DNA from: an uncultured Verrucomicrobia subdivision 3 bacterium
GTDB taxonomy: Bacteria > Verrucomicrobiota > Verrucomicrobiae > Limisphaerales > CAMLLE01
NCBI GenBank assembly: GCA_946480555.1
Contig: CAMLLE010000146.1
Location: forward strand, 1-7,262
Length of the DNA: 7,262 nt
Reading direction: 5' to 3'
The first letter of the stretch is position 1; each line of letters opens with the position of its first letter. A program made the translations under genes and the position numbers. Below, one piece after another: positions 1-6,036 of the stretch. The notes under the pieces were generated by a model. It made no database searches. It saw only the letters and a program-made list of their open reading frames with translations, and was not told the DNA's origin.

Positions 1-1098
1 CCGGAGGAACTGCGGCCCTATGCCGCTCCCTTCAAACTCCCGCTGCCCACACACGATGAACTTCGGACGATCGTTTTGGAAGCTGCCGCCGATTGGGGTG
101 CAGAAAATGGCCGGCGCGATGTTCATACGACCAATAAAGCGCTCGATCTGCTGGTGCGAAATCTGGCGGGTCTCACCGCCACCGACGCGCGGCGCCTGGC
201 GCGCAAAGCCATTGAGGATGACGGCGCGATTTCCGAATCCGACCTGCCCGGTGTCACTCGCGCCAAATACGAACTGCTGGGCGGCGACGGGTTGTTGTCG
301 TTCGAATATGACACGGCCAGGTTCAACGAAGTGGGCGGCATGACACGGCTGCGCCGGTGGCTGGATGTCCGGAAAAGCTTCTTTCTCGAACAGAACACCG
401 AGCTCGATCCGCCGCGCGGCATTCTGCTGCTCGGTGTTCAAGGCTGCGGCAAAAGTCTCGCCGCCAAAGCCAGTGCGGGCATTCTCGGAGTTCCGTTGCT
501 GCGTCTCGATTTCGGCGTGCTCTACAACAAGTATTACGGCGAAACCGAACGGAATCTCCGCAAAGCGCTTGAAACCGCCGAAGTCATGGCTCCGTGCGTC
601 CTCTGGATGGATGAGATTGAAAAAGGTCTGGCTGTCGATCGCGAGGACGACGGCCTGTCGCGCCGGATTCTCGGCACGCTGCTGACCTGGATGGCGGAAA
701 AGAGGAAACCGGTATTTCTCGTCGCGACGGCGAACGACATTGCGAGTTTGCCGCCGGAACTCGTTCGCAAGGGGCGCTTCGACGAAATCTTCTTTGTCGA
801 TTTGCCCGGCCCTGAAAATCGCCGCGAGATTTTTGCGATTCATCTCCGAAAACGAAAACTCGACCCGGCGCAGTTCGATCTCGCTGAACTCGCGGCTGCC
901 GCCGAGGGTTTCTCGGGCTCGGAAATCGAGCAGGCGATTGTCTCCGCGATGTATGTCGCCCGCGCTGGCGGCGATACTTTGCAGCAGCGGGATGTCCTCG
1001 AGGAACTCAATCAAACCCGACCGCTCTCCATCGTGATGGCCGAACGCGTGGCGGCAATTCGCGAATGGGCTGCGGAACGGACCGTTCCGTGTAATTGA
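1..1098 (+). CDS. Ycf46-like AAA+ ATPase, 5' end missing
   Basis: The reading frame is open from the first base, so the gene starts outside the window. 365 residues are visible; a TTG at 76 could be read as a start, but the codons before it read as protein too. The AAA+ core is complete: Walker A GVQGCGKS at visible residues 145-152, Walker B VLWMDE with acidic pair D204/E205, sensor-1 asparagine in ATAN (N245), arginine-finger region RKGRFDE (256-262), and the sensor-2 helix start GFSGSEIE (303-310). About 100 residues of a non-AAA N-terminal domain precede it. The order and the core sequence resemble the Ycf46 group of cyanobacteria, plastids and other bacteria, usually near 500 residues, so roughly 130 residues may be missing. 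The core should hydrolyse ATP, probably as an oligomer, in the cytoplasm; the substrate is unknown. Family assignment is from memory of motifs; the AAA+ call itself is firm. Confidence 0.88.
   Translation, partial: PEELRPYAAPFKLPLPTHDELRTIVLEAAADWGAENGRRDVHTTNKALDLLVRNLAGLTATDARRLARKAIEDDGAISESDLPGVTRAKYELLGGDGLLSFEYDTARFNEVGGMTRLRRWLDVRKSFFLEQNTELDPPRGILLLGVQGCGKSLAAKASAGILGVPLLRLDFGVLYNKYYGETERNLRKALETAEVMAPCVLWMDEIEKGLAVDREDDGLSRRILGTLLTWMAEKRKPVFLVATANDIASLPPELVRKGRFDEIFFVDLPGPENRREIFAIHLRKRKLDPAQFDLAELAAAAEGFSGSEIEQAIVSAMYVARAGGDTLQQRDVLEELNQTRPLSIVMAERVAAIREWAAERTVPCN
1073..1089 (+). other. Hairpin over the last codons of the AAA+ gene
   Basis: CGGAACG at 1073-1079 pairs with CGTTCCG at 1083-1089 around a 3-base GAC loop, 7 bp. 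It ends seven bases before the TGA stop. No T-run follows, so it is not a standard intrinsic terminator; it could be chance in GC-rich coding sequence or could stabilise the 3' end of the message. Confidence 0.25.
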
Positions 1099-1214
1099 GA
1101 AACGGTTCGGGAAGAAGGAATTCGTGCCTCAAGCCGGCAGTAACTTCCGGTTCACTGGCAACATCCTCCTTTCTGGCGAGTTTCGATTCGGATGCAAAAC
1201 GCCATGCTCGTTCC

Positions 1215-2654
1215 ATGAAAGCACTGATCCTCTCTCTCGCGGTGTTGTTCCTCGCCGCCAGCCCGGGCCTGAGCGCCGCCAACACCAACCGCCTGAATGT
1301 GCTTTTCATCATCTCAGACGACCTGCGCACCGAACTCGGTTGCTATGGCAGCCAGCTTGCAAAGACGCCGAATATCGACCGGCTGGCCAGCAGCGGCGTG
1401 CGCTTCGATCGCGCCTACTGCCAGTTTCCGCTGTGCAACCCGTCGCGCGTTTCCATGCTCACCAGCCGGCATCCGATGCGCAGTGGCGTGATTGGAAATC
1501 GAACGGACTTCCGCGTGGCGCATCCGGAATTCGTCACGTTGCCGCAGTTGTTCAAACAGAACGGTTACGTTTCACTGCGCGCAGGAAAAATTTTTCACGG
1601 CGGGATCGATGACCTCGAATCGTGGTCGGATACTCCAGGAGCCAGGTCCGGCGGCACAAATCAAGTTTCCGATCCGGATGAACCGGATCCACGCGCCTTG
1701 GTCAACCGCCCGGAAGATGGCGATGGCCGCGCCCGCGCCGCGCGGTCGGATCGCTGGGTCGTTTTGGAAGGAAACGGAGAAGCGCATGGCGATTTCCGGA
1801 CTGCCGACCGCGTGATGGAGTTCCTGCGGCAAAACAAGGACAAGCCATTCTTCATCGGCTGCGGCTTTGTGAAACCGCACAGTCCTCCCACCGCGCCGCA
1901 GAAGTTTTACGACCTTTATGATCTTGAGAAGATCCAGCTGCCGGTGGATTTTGCGCCGCGTCCCACAGTTCCGGAAGGTTTCCCTCGCGCTGCCATTCGT
2001 CCGCGCAATTCCGACCTTTTCATGGGACGCGACGCCTCACCTGATGAAGCGAAGAAGATGATTCGCGCTTACGCCGCTTCGACTTCCTGGATGGATTGGA
2101 ATGTTGGCCGCGTCCTCGCCGAGCTGGATCGGCTCGGATTGCGCGATGAAACCATCGTCGTCTTCTGGGGCGATCACGGGTATCAGCTCGGCGAGAAGGG
2201 AAAATGGTCGAAGGCCGGTTCGCTGTTCGAGCAAGGGACACGCACGCCACTGATCGTTGCTGCACCCAACGCGAAGGGCAATGGCAAGGTGAGCGAACGG
2301 ATCGTGGAGAACGTGGACATCTATCCGACACTGGCGGAGTTGTGCGGCTTGGAAATCCCGAAAACGGTGGAAGGCCGCAGCCTGGCGAAGTTGATCGAAA
2401 ATCCCGATGCAGCATGGAACCAACCGGCGTTTTCGATCTGGGTGGAAGACGGCAAATCACTGCATGGCGTGGCCGTGCGAACAGAAAAATACCGCTATGC
2501 GGAATTCCAGGGCGGCGGCGGCGGAGCAATGCTGTTCGACGTCGCGGCTGATCCAGAAGAACTGAAGAACCTCGCTGACGATCCCAAATACGCTGACGCG
2601 CGGGCGGAACTCTCCCAGCTGATCAAAGATTACATCGCAAGGAACCAGCCGTAG
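1215..2654 (+). CDS. Secreted sulfatase, iduronate-2-sulfatase-like
   Basis: The 479-residue protein should hydrolyse sulfate esters, probably on a polysaccharide or glycan, outside the cytoplasm. Residues 1-21 form a signal peptide (MKALILSLAVLFLAASP, then a likely cut after LSA). Metal-binding D35/D36 lie in IISDD. The active-site signature is C74-N-P-S-R78, where Cys would be converted to formylglycine by a separate enzyme not encoded here. Further expected residues are GKIFHGG (K125, H128), VKPH (K220, H222), GDHGYQLGEKGKW (D320, H321) and K333. The spacing and the KIFHGG, KPH and DHGYQLGE blocks point to the iduronate-2-sulfatase-like branch; the true substrate cannot be told. The ATG at 1215 is chosen because it directly begins the signal peptide; an in-frame TTG at 1095 would bury that peptide behind 40 implausible residues. 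No clear Shine-Dalgarno is visible. It lies 116 bp after the AAA+ gene, same strand. Confidence 0.93.
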   Translation: MKALILSLAVLFLAASPGLSAANTNRLNVLFIISDDLRTELGCYGSQLAKTPNIDRLASSGVRFDRAYCQFPLCNPSRVSMLTSRHPMRSGVIGNRTDFRVAHPEFVTLPQLFKQNGYVSLRAGKIFHGGIDDLESWSDTPGARSGGTNQVSDPDEPDPRALVNRPEDGDGRARAARSDRWVVLEGNGEAHGDFRTADRVMEFLRQNKDKPFFIGCGFVKPHSPPTAPQKFYDLYDLEKIQLPVDFAPRPTVPEGFPRAAIRPRNSDLFMGRDASPDEAKKMIRAYAASTSWMDWNVGRVLAELDRLGLRDETIVVFWGDHGYQLGEKGKWSKAGSLFEQGTRTPLIVAAPNAKGNGKVSERIVENVDIYPTLAELCGLEIPKTVEGRSLAKLIENPDAAWNQPAFSIWVEDGKSLHGVAVRTEKYRYAEFQGGGGGAMLFDVAADPEELKNLADDPKYADARAELSQLIKDYIARNQP

Positions 2655-2852
2655 CGGTGGGCCTCCGGCCAGCCGTGGAGGACGGCATCTTGCCGTCCGA
2701 AGAAAAACCCTTTGCAGGGCAAAGCGTTTCAGCTTCTACAACAGTTGCAATGCGCGTGCTTTTCACCCGGCTGGAAGCCGGGCTCCACGTCAGCCAGGAT
2801 GGCTGACGCTACACTTGCGAGACCATCTCTGCCGTAGACGCAAACCGCGGTA
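2655..2852. repeat. Convergent intergenic gap packed with perfect hairpins
   Basis: No gene is seen here. Between the sulfatase stop and the leuB stop lie several perfect inverted repeats: GGCC-TCC-GGCC (2660-2670, weak); GGACGGCA-TCT-TGCCGTCC (2680-2698, 8 bp); CTTTGC-AGG-GCAAAG (2710-2724, 6 bp); CCCGGCT-GGA-AGCCGGG (2766-2782, 7 bp); and CGTCAGCCA-GGA-TGGCTGACG (2788-2808, 9 bp). All have 3-base loops and none is followed by a long T-run. They may end transcription or protect 3' ends from both converging genes, and they look like dispersed REP-type repeats. The hairpins are seen directly; the function and the dispersed nature are inference. Confidence 0.7.
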
Positions 2853-2863
2853 TTACACCGCGG
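2845..2863 (-). other. Hairpin spanning the leuB stop codon
   Basis: CCGCGG at 2845-2850 and 2858-2863 form a 6-bp stem around a 7-base loop that contains the leuB stop (TAA on the minus strand, 2853-2855). No T-run follows, so termination is uncertain; it may help define the 3' end of leuB mRNA. Confidence 0.35.
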
Positions 2864-3959
2864 CGGCAATGGCGTCGCCCATTTCCTTCGTTCCGACCTT
2901 GCGCGCGTTCGATTCCGCCGGATTGAAAATATCACCCGTGCGATTTCCCGCCTGGATCGCTTTTCCAACAGCCTGTTCGATCGCGGCAGCTGCTTCGTTC
3001 AGTTTGAAACTGTGACGCAGCATCAGTCCCGCGGAGAGAATTTGCGCGATTGGATTCGCAAGATTCTTACCCGCAATGTCCGGCGCCGTGCCGCCAGCGG
3101 GTTCGTAGAACCCAAAGGTCTTTTCGCCCGTGCTCGCGCCCAGGCTTGCGCTGGGCAGCATGCCGAGCGATCCCGCCAGCGCGGCCGCTTCGTCGCTCAA
3201 GATGTCGCCAAACATGTTCTCGCAAAGCATCACGTCGAACTGCGTCGGGCGCAGCAACAGCTGCATGGCAGCGTTGTCCACGAACATGTGCTCGACCGTC
3301 ACGTCTGGGAACTGCTTCGAGACTTTGGTCACCACATCGCGCCACAATACGCCGTTTTCCAGCACGTTTGCCTTGTCGATGCTCGTGACTTTCTGACGCC
3401 GCAATTGCGCCGAACGAAAGGCCACCTGCGCAATGCGCTCAATCTCCGGCGTCGTATAAACCATCGTGTCGATCGAACGCTGGTTGCCGCCGCCGATGTC
3501 CTCGGTCTTCTTCGGCTGACCGAAATACATGCCGCCGGTCAGTTCACGGACGACGAGAATGTCGATGCCTTCGCCCTGGCGTTCCGGGCGCAGCGGGCAC
3601 GCATGCGCCAGTGCTTTTGGCAATTGCACAGGGCGCAAATTGGCGAACAGCCCGAACTCTTTCCGGATACGCAGCAATGCGGCGCGTTCGGGGCGTTCTT
3701 CCTTGGGAATCGTGGGATCGCGATCGGGCAAACCGACGGAGCCGAACAGAATTGAATCAACGCTCTTGCACAATGCGAGCGTCGCGTCGGGCAACGCCTT
3801 GCCCGCAGCATCAATGCCAGCCCAGCCGACGGGCGCTTCGGTGATCTCGAGCTGGAAACCAAACTTCTTTTCCGCCGCGCGCAAGACCTTGATGGCTTCG
3901 CGCATCACTTCAGGTCCGATTCCGTCACCGGCTAGAGCCGCAATCTTGAAAGTCTTCAT
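2853..3959 (-). CDS. leuB: 3-isopropylmalate dehydrogenase
   Basis: This 368-residue cytoplasmic enzyme performs the third step of leucine synthesis, NAD-dependent oxidation and decarboxylation of 3-isopropylmalate to 2-oxoisocaproate. The length fits the bacterial family. Visible signatures are GDGIGPEV (11-18), the substrate-binding arginines R99, R109 and R138, the catalytic tyrosine in RELTGGMYFG (Y145), IDKANVLE with catalytic lysine K196, VDNAAMQL (D228), NMFGDILSDEAA with metal ligands D252 and D256, and the cofactor loop EPAGGTAPDIAGKNLANP (286-303). The long loop and dipeptides match LeuB rather than isocitrate or tartrate dehydrogenases. The ATG at 3957-3959 gives the usual N-terminus (MKTFKIAALAGDGIGP). 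No strong Shine-Dalgarno is seen. leuA, leuC and leuD are not in the window, so it stands apart from any leu operon. It converges on the sulfatase and sits 197 bp downstream of the pseudopilin gene. Confidence 0.97.
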   Translation of the reverse strand: MKTFKIAALAGDGIGPEVMREAIKVLRAAEKKFGFQLEITEAPVGWAGIDAAGKALPDATLALCKSVDSILFGSVGLPDRDPTIPKEERPERAALLRIRKEFGLFANLRPVQLPKALAHACPLRPERQGEGIDILVVRELTGGMYFGQPKKTEDIGGGNQRSIDTMVYTTPEIERIAQVAFRSAQLRRQKVTSIDKANVLENGVLWRDVVTKVSKQFPDVTVEHMFVDNAAMQLLLRPTQFDVMLCENMFGDILSDEAAALAGSLGMLPSASLGASTGEKTFGFYEPAGGTAPDIAGKNLANPIAQILSAGLMLRHSFKLNEAAAAIEQAVGKAIQAGNRTGDIFNPAESNARKVGTKEMGDAIAAAV

Positions 3960-4007
3960 CAGTTGAATCTGCGGAGCGCGATTGTGCGCCGAAACGCAGG
4001 AGCCGCG

Positions 4008-4035
4008 ATGCTAATCAGTCAGACCGAAGTCGCAA
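4008..4035 (-). promoter_or_regulatory. Candidate leuB promoter
   Basis: On the minus strand TTGCGA (4030-4035) and TAGCAT (4008-4013) are 16 bp apart, about 50 bp upstream of the leuB ATG. Both boxes are imperfect, so this is a weak prediction. The -35 box overlaps one copy of the GTTGCGAC direct repeat. Confidence 0.3.
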
Positions 4036-4056
4036 CGGGATTTTTGGGGTCGCAAC
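4029..4056 (-). repeat. Phased direct repeat upstream of leuB
   Basis: The 8-mer GTCGCAAC occurs at 4029-4036 and 4049-4056 (read as GTTGCGAC on the minus strand), start to start 20 bp, close to two helical turns. The nearer copy overlaps the candidate -35 box. Such an arrangement is typical of tandem transcription-factor sites, but no known regulator motif is recognised. Confidence 0.4.
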
Positions 4057-4104
4057 TGGGTGGGGCCTGTGTTTCCAAGCGCGCCGCGGGCTGCCATTCA
4101 CGAT

Positions 4105-4160
4105 CGAATTGCATTTCGCAGCCGCGGCTCGCGCGGAGCGACGAGCCCTGCCCAATCTAC
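4105..4160. repeat. Dispersed hairpin repeat, copy 1
   Basis: The core stem GGCTCG (4126-4131) pairs with CGAGCC (4142-4147) around a loop ending in CGGAGCGA. A related copy lies at 7228-7262; both begin with a CGAAT-GCA-like stretch and end near CTAC. This copy sits just past the stop codon of the pseudopilin gene (stop at 4157-4159, minus strand), where a terminator would be expected, but no T-run is present. Confidence 0.55.
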
Positions 4161-4840
4161 GGGTTTTTGGGCGGACAAATGCCGCACCAGACGAGCGAGG
4201 GATGGGCGAAAGGCTTGTCCGTTTCGGGATGCCGAAACATTTCCTTCTTCAATCCCTGCGCGTGGCCATCGAGAAAATTGAACTGCGCGCCGCCATTATG
4301 AAGATTCGTGTGAACGAAGCTTGCGCCACCCAGCGCGGGAAGGTTTTTCGAATCGAACATCCAAACCTGCGCGGACGGATTTGCAAATCGATGCACTTTC
4401 ACCAGTTTCAGATCATCGTCACCCGTGCCGTCGTGTTCTTCGTTCAGACAGTAGTGAAACAGGTTGTTGCCATTGCTGCGTCGCGGGTTGCTGGGGCAGA
4501 GCCAGATCGAGCGGCCAGGCTCAACCGCCGCATTGGTTCGCCAGGGTTGATCCCAGTAAACCGGCATGCCAAGCAGTTCCGGAAGCGCGCGATACCAGCC
4601 TGCGGTGAAGTCCTTGTAACTGTTCGGGCTTCCGAAACCTTCCGGCGGCAGGTAATCCCGATTGTCAGCCACGTAGAGCAGCGTCGCGGTTCCCCATTGT
4701 TTCAGATTGCTGAGGCAATGCGTGGCTTTGCTGCGAGTCTTCACGCGATTCACCACCGGCAACAGCAATGCAGCCAGAATTGCAATCAGCGCAATCACCA
4801 CCAGGATTTCGATGAGAGTAAATGCCCGAACCTTCTTCAT
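4157..4840 (-). CDS. Type II secretion/type IV pilin-like pseudopilin with H-X9-DG motif
   Basis: The 227-residue protein begins MKKVRAFTLIEILVV: a short basic leader, a prepilin peptidase site between A6 and F7, the +5 glutamate E11, then a hydrophobic helix to about residue 30. Ala rather than Gly at -1 is an accepted variant in this group. After cleavage and N-methylation it would sit in the inner membrane and could enter a pseudopilus. The C-terminal part carries H181-X9-D191-G192, the H-X9-DG processing-associated signature known from large paralogous families in Verrucomicrobia, Lentisphaerae and Planctomycetes, whose exact role is unsettled. Several cysteines (C42, C115, C131, C219, C222) are present. 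The start at 4840 is chosen because the leader follows a good ribosome site; the frame could extend to 5050 but only into the HAD gene. No assembly genes are adjacent, so it is an orphan. Confidence 0.92.
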   Translation of the reverse strand: MKKVRAFTLIEILVVIALIAILAALLLPVVNRVKTRSKATHCLSNLKQWGTATLLYVADNRDYLPPEGFGSPNSYKDFTAGWYRALPELLGMPVYWDQPWRTNAAVEPGRSIWLCPSNPRRSNGNNLFHYCLNEEHDGTGDDDLKLVKVHRFANPSAQVWMFDSKNLPALGGASFVHTNLHNGGAQFNFLDGHAQGLKKEMFRHPETDKPFAHPSLVWCGICPPKNP

Positions 4841-4846
4841 CCCCCG

Positions 4847-4852
4847 TCCTTT
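4847..4852 (-). promoter_or_regulatory. Ribosome binding site of the pseudopilin gene
   Basis: On the minus strand AAAGGA lies 6 bases before the ATG at 4840. It fixes the start at the prepilin leader rather than at upstream in-frame codons, and it is the only clear Shine-Dalgarno in the window. Confidence 0.65.
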
Positions 4853-4863
4853 CGTTGGCGTCG

Positions 4864-4891
4864 TTTCTAGCCCCGCAGACGACTTTTGCAA
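4864..4891 (-). promoter_or_regulatory. Candidate pseudopilin promoter
   Basis: On the minus strand TTGCAA (4886-4891) and TAGAAA (4864-4869) are separated by 16 bp. This would give an untranslated leader of about 17 bases that contains the AAAGGA ribosome site. It lies in the 107-bp divergent gap shared with the HAD gene, for which I see no convincing promoter. Confidence 0.4.
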
Positions 4892-4947
4892 CGCTTTTCT
4901 GGAGATGATTTGCCTTGGCGCAGGCGGCTGCATAGCTTCTGCGCGCC

Positions 4948-5625
4948 ATGATTCGGCTCGTTCTCTTCGATATTGACGGCACGCTGGTCCACACCGGCGG
5001 CGCTGGCGTGAAGGCATTTGCGAAGGTGTTCGAAAGCGAGTTCCAGGCAACCGATCATTTCGAACGGCTGAAGTTCGCGGGACGCACCGACACCAGCCTC
5101 GTCCGCGAGTTTTTTCAATATCACAACATCGAAGCCACGACCGACAATTTTGACCGATTCTTCAGCCGTTACGTTTTCTGGCTCGATTACATTCTCGCGC
5201 ACAGCAAAACCGAGGAATGCCCCGGCATCTGGGAATTCATCTACGACCTGAAGGAACTGGCGGAGCGTCCGATGCTTGGTTTGCTGACCGGCAACATCCG
5301 GCTCGGCGCCGAAATCAAACTGCGGCATTTCCAGCTCTGGGATGTTTTCGAAACGGGCGCGTTTGCGGATGACCACGAAGAACGCGATCACATCGCCGCG
5401 GCCGCGAAGGCGCGCGGCAGCCGGGTGATTGGTGAACCGTTGAGAGGCGAGGAAATCCTCGTGATCGGCGACACGCCGCTGGACATTCGCTGCGGTCGCG
5501 CCATTGGCGCCAAGGTGCTGGCGGTCGCCACCGGCGGTGCGACGTTGGAAGAATTGATCCGGCACAAGCCGGATTGGGCCGTGCCGGATTTGCGGAAAGT
5601 TTCCGCCGCGGAAGTCTGTCTTTAA
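4948..5625 (+). CDS. HAD-superfamily hydrolase, phosphoglycolate phosphatase-like
   Basis: The 225-residue cytoplasmic protein carries all four HAD motifs: motif I DIDGT (nucleophile D8, acid D10), motif II LLTGN (T114), motif III lysine probably K124, and motif IV GDTPLD (D175, D179). A helical cap occupies about residues 15-85, as in subfamily I enzymes of the phosphoglycolate phosphatase/beta-phosphoglucomutase type. It should remove phosphate from a small metabolite using Mg2+; the substrate cannot be told, and a phosphonatase or mutase activity is not excluded. The ATG at 4948 places motif I at residue 8, normal for the family. No Shine-Dalgarno is visible. It diverges from the pseudopilin gene, and its TAA stop abuts the stop of the convergent zinc-ribbon gene with no base between. 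Confidence 0.92.
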   Translation: MIRLVLFDIDGTLVHTGGAGVKAFAKVFESEFQATDHFERLKFAGRTDTSLVREFFQYHNIEATTDNFDRFFSRYVFWLDYILAHSKTEECPGIWEFIYDLKELAERPMLGLLTGNIRLGAEIKLRHFQLWDVFETGAFADDHEERDHIAAAAKARGSRVIGEPLRGEEILVIGDTPLDIRCGRAIGAKVLAVATGGATLEELIRHKPDWAVPDLRKVSAAEVCL

Positions 5626-5847
5626 TCAATGCCGGTGCGGACCACCACCGCAACAGCCGCCGCAACCGCCACCTCCGCCCGCAGGCTTCGGAGCTGCGCC
5701 TTCCGTGCTGGAGGCGAAGGTGGAGAACTTCTTGGCCAGTTTCTTCGATCCGCAATGCGGACACGTGGTGCCTTCCCAGTTTTGTGAGCGAATCAGGATT
5801 TCGCTGTCCTTCTCACACTTCTCGCAATGAAACTCGTAGATTGGCAT
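5626..5847 (-). CDS. FmdB-type zinc-ribbon protein with Gly/Cys-rich tail
   Basis: The 73-residue protein starts MPIYEFHCEKC, the hallmark of the FmdB (putative regulatory protein) family. The zinc ribbon uses C8-X2-C11 and C29-X2-C32. Family members are small; a role in regulating amidase/formamidase genes was proposed for the namesake, but the function of most is unknown. After residue 45 comes a low-complexity tail ending in a Gly run with C62, C65, C66 and H71/H73, which could bind further metal. The start at 5847 is preferred since it begins the conserved motif; the frame extends upstream to 6018, but that part crosses the asd terminator and reads as no known domain. No Shine-Dalgarno precedes it. 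It converges with the HAD gene at zero spacing and lies downstream of asd on the same strand. Confidence 0.92.
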   Translation of the reverse strand: MPIYEFHCEKCEKDSEILIRSQNWEGTTCPHCGSKKLAKKFSTFASSTEGAAPKPAGGGGGCGGCCGGGPHRH

Positions 5848-5853
5848 GAAGGG

Positions 5854-5882
5854 AAAATAACGGTGAAGCGCGGCAAGCTCAA
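5854..5882 (-). promoter_or_regulatory. Candidate promoter of the zinc-ribbon gene, leaderless spacing
   Basis: On the minus strand TTGAGC (5877-5882) and TATTTT (5854-5859) are 17 bp apart. Only six bases separate the -10 box from the ATG, which would place the transcript start at or next to the start codon. This fits the lack of a Shine-Dalgarno site but rests on sequence alone. Confidence 0.4.
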
Positions 5883-5982
5883 GGGAGTGACTGCAACGAA
5901 CATCAGTTCGTATTTCACCGAGGCGGGGCGTCCACGCCGCTTCAACGGCTGCTCTGCGTTCTTTGCGATCTCTGCGGATAAG

Positions 5983-6015
5983 AAAAAAGGACGCGTCCTT
6001 GCGAACGCGTCCTTT
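5983..6015 (-). terminator. Intrinsic terminator of asd
   Basis: Read on the minus strand, an 11-bp perfect stem (AAAGGACGCGT paired with ACGCGTCCTTT; 6005-6015 with 5986-5996) with an 8-base loop runs into a run of six T (complement of the A run at 5983-5988). It begins 21 bases after the asd stop codon. In the plus direction the following T-run is only three bases, so it mainly serves asd. It separates asd from the zinc-ribbon gene and argues that they are not one operon. Confidence 0.9.
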
Positions 6016-6036
6016 CAAAGATCTCCGCAGCGTCCC

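Noticed and set aside
1095..1214. In-frame TTG-initiated N-terminal extension of the sulfatase
   Set aside because: It would put 40 residues before an evident signal peptide, and the TTG overlaps the stop of the AAA+ gene without a ribosome site.
2655..2810. CRISPR array
   Set aside because: The inverted repeats differ from one another in sequence and there are no equal-length spacers between identical direct repeats.
3012..3755. Long open frame (247 codons) on the plus strand opposite leuB
   Set aside because: It is antisense to a fully conserved leuB and reads as Arg/His/Gln-rich sequence with no recognisable domain, a typical GC-rich shadow.
3971..3991. Possible third copy of the CGGAGCG hairpin repeat upstream of leuB
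   Set aside because: Only seven bases match the shared loop and the flanks do not form the matching 6-bp stem; chance is likely in GC-rich DNA.
4841..5050. In-frame upstream extension of the pseudopilin gene
   Set aside because: It lies opposite the start of the HAD gene, has low-complexity Arg-rich sequence, and would hide the prepilin leader; the ATG at 4840 has a good ribosome site.
4867..5565. Long open frame (232 codons) on the minus strand opposite the HAD gene
   Set aside because: The HAD gene has all four catalytic motifs in the other strand; the antisense frame has no recognisable motif.
5848..6018. In-frame upstream extension of the zinc-ribbon gene
   Set aside because: It runs through the asd terminator and precedes the conserved MPIYEF N-terminus of the family.
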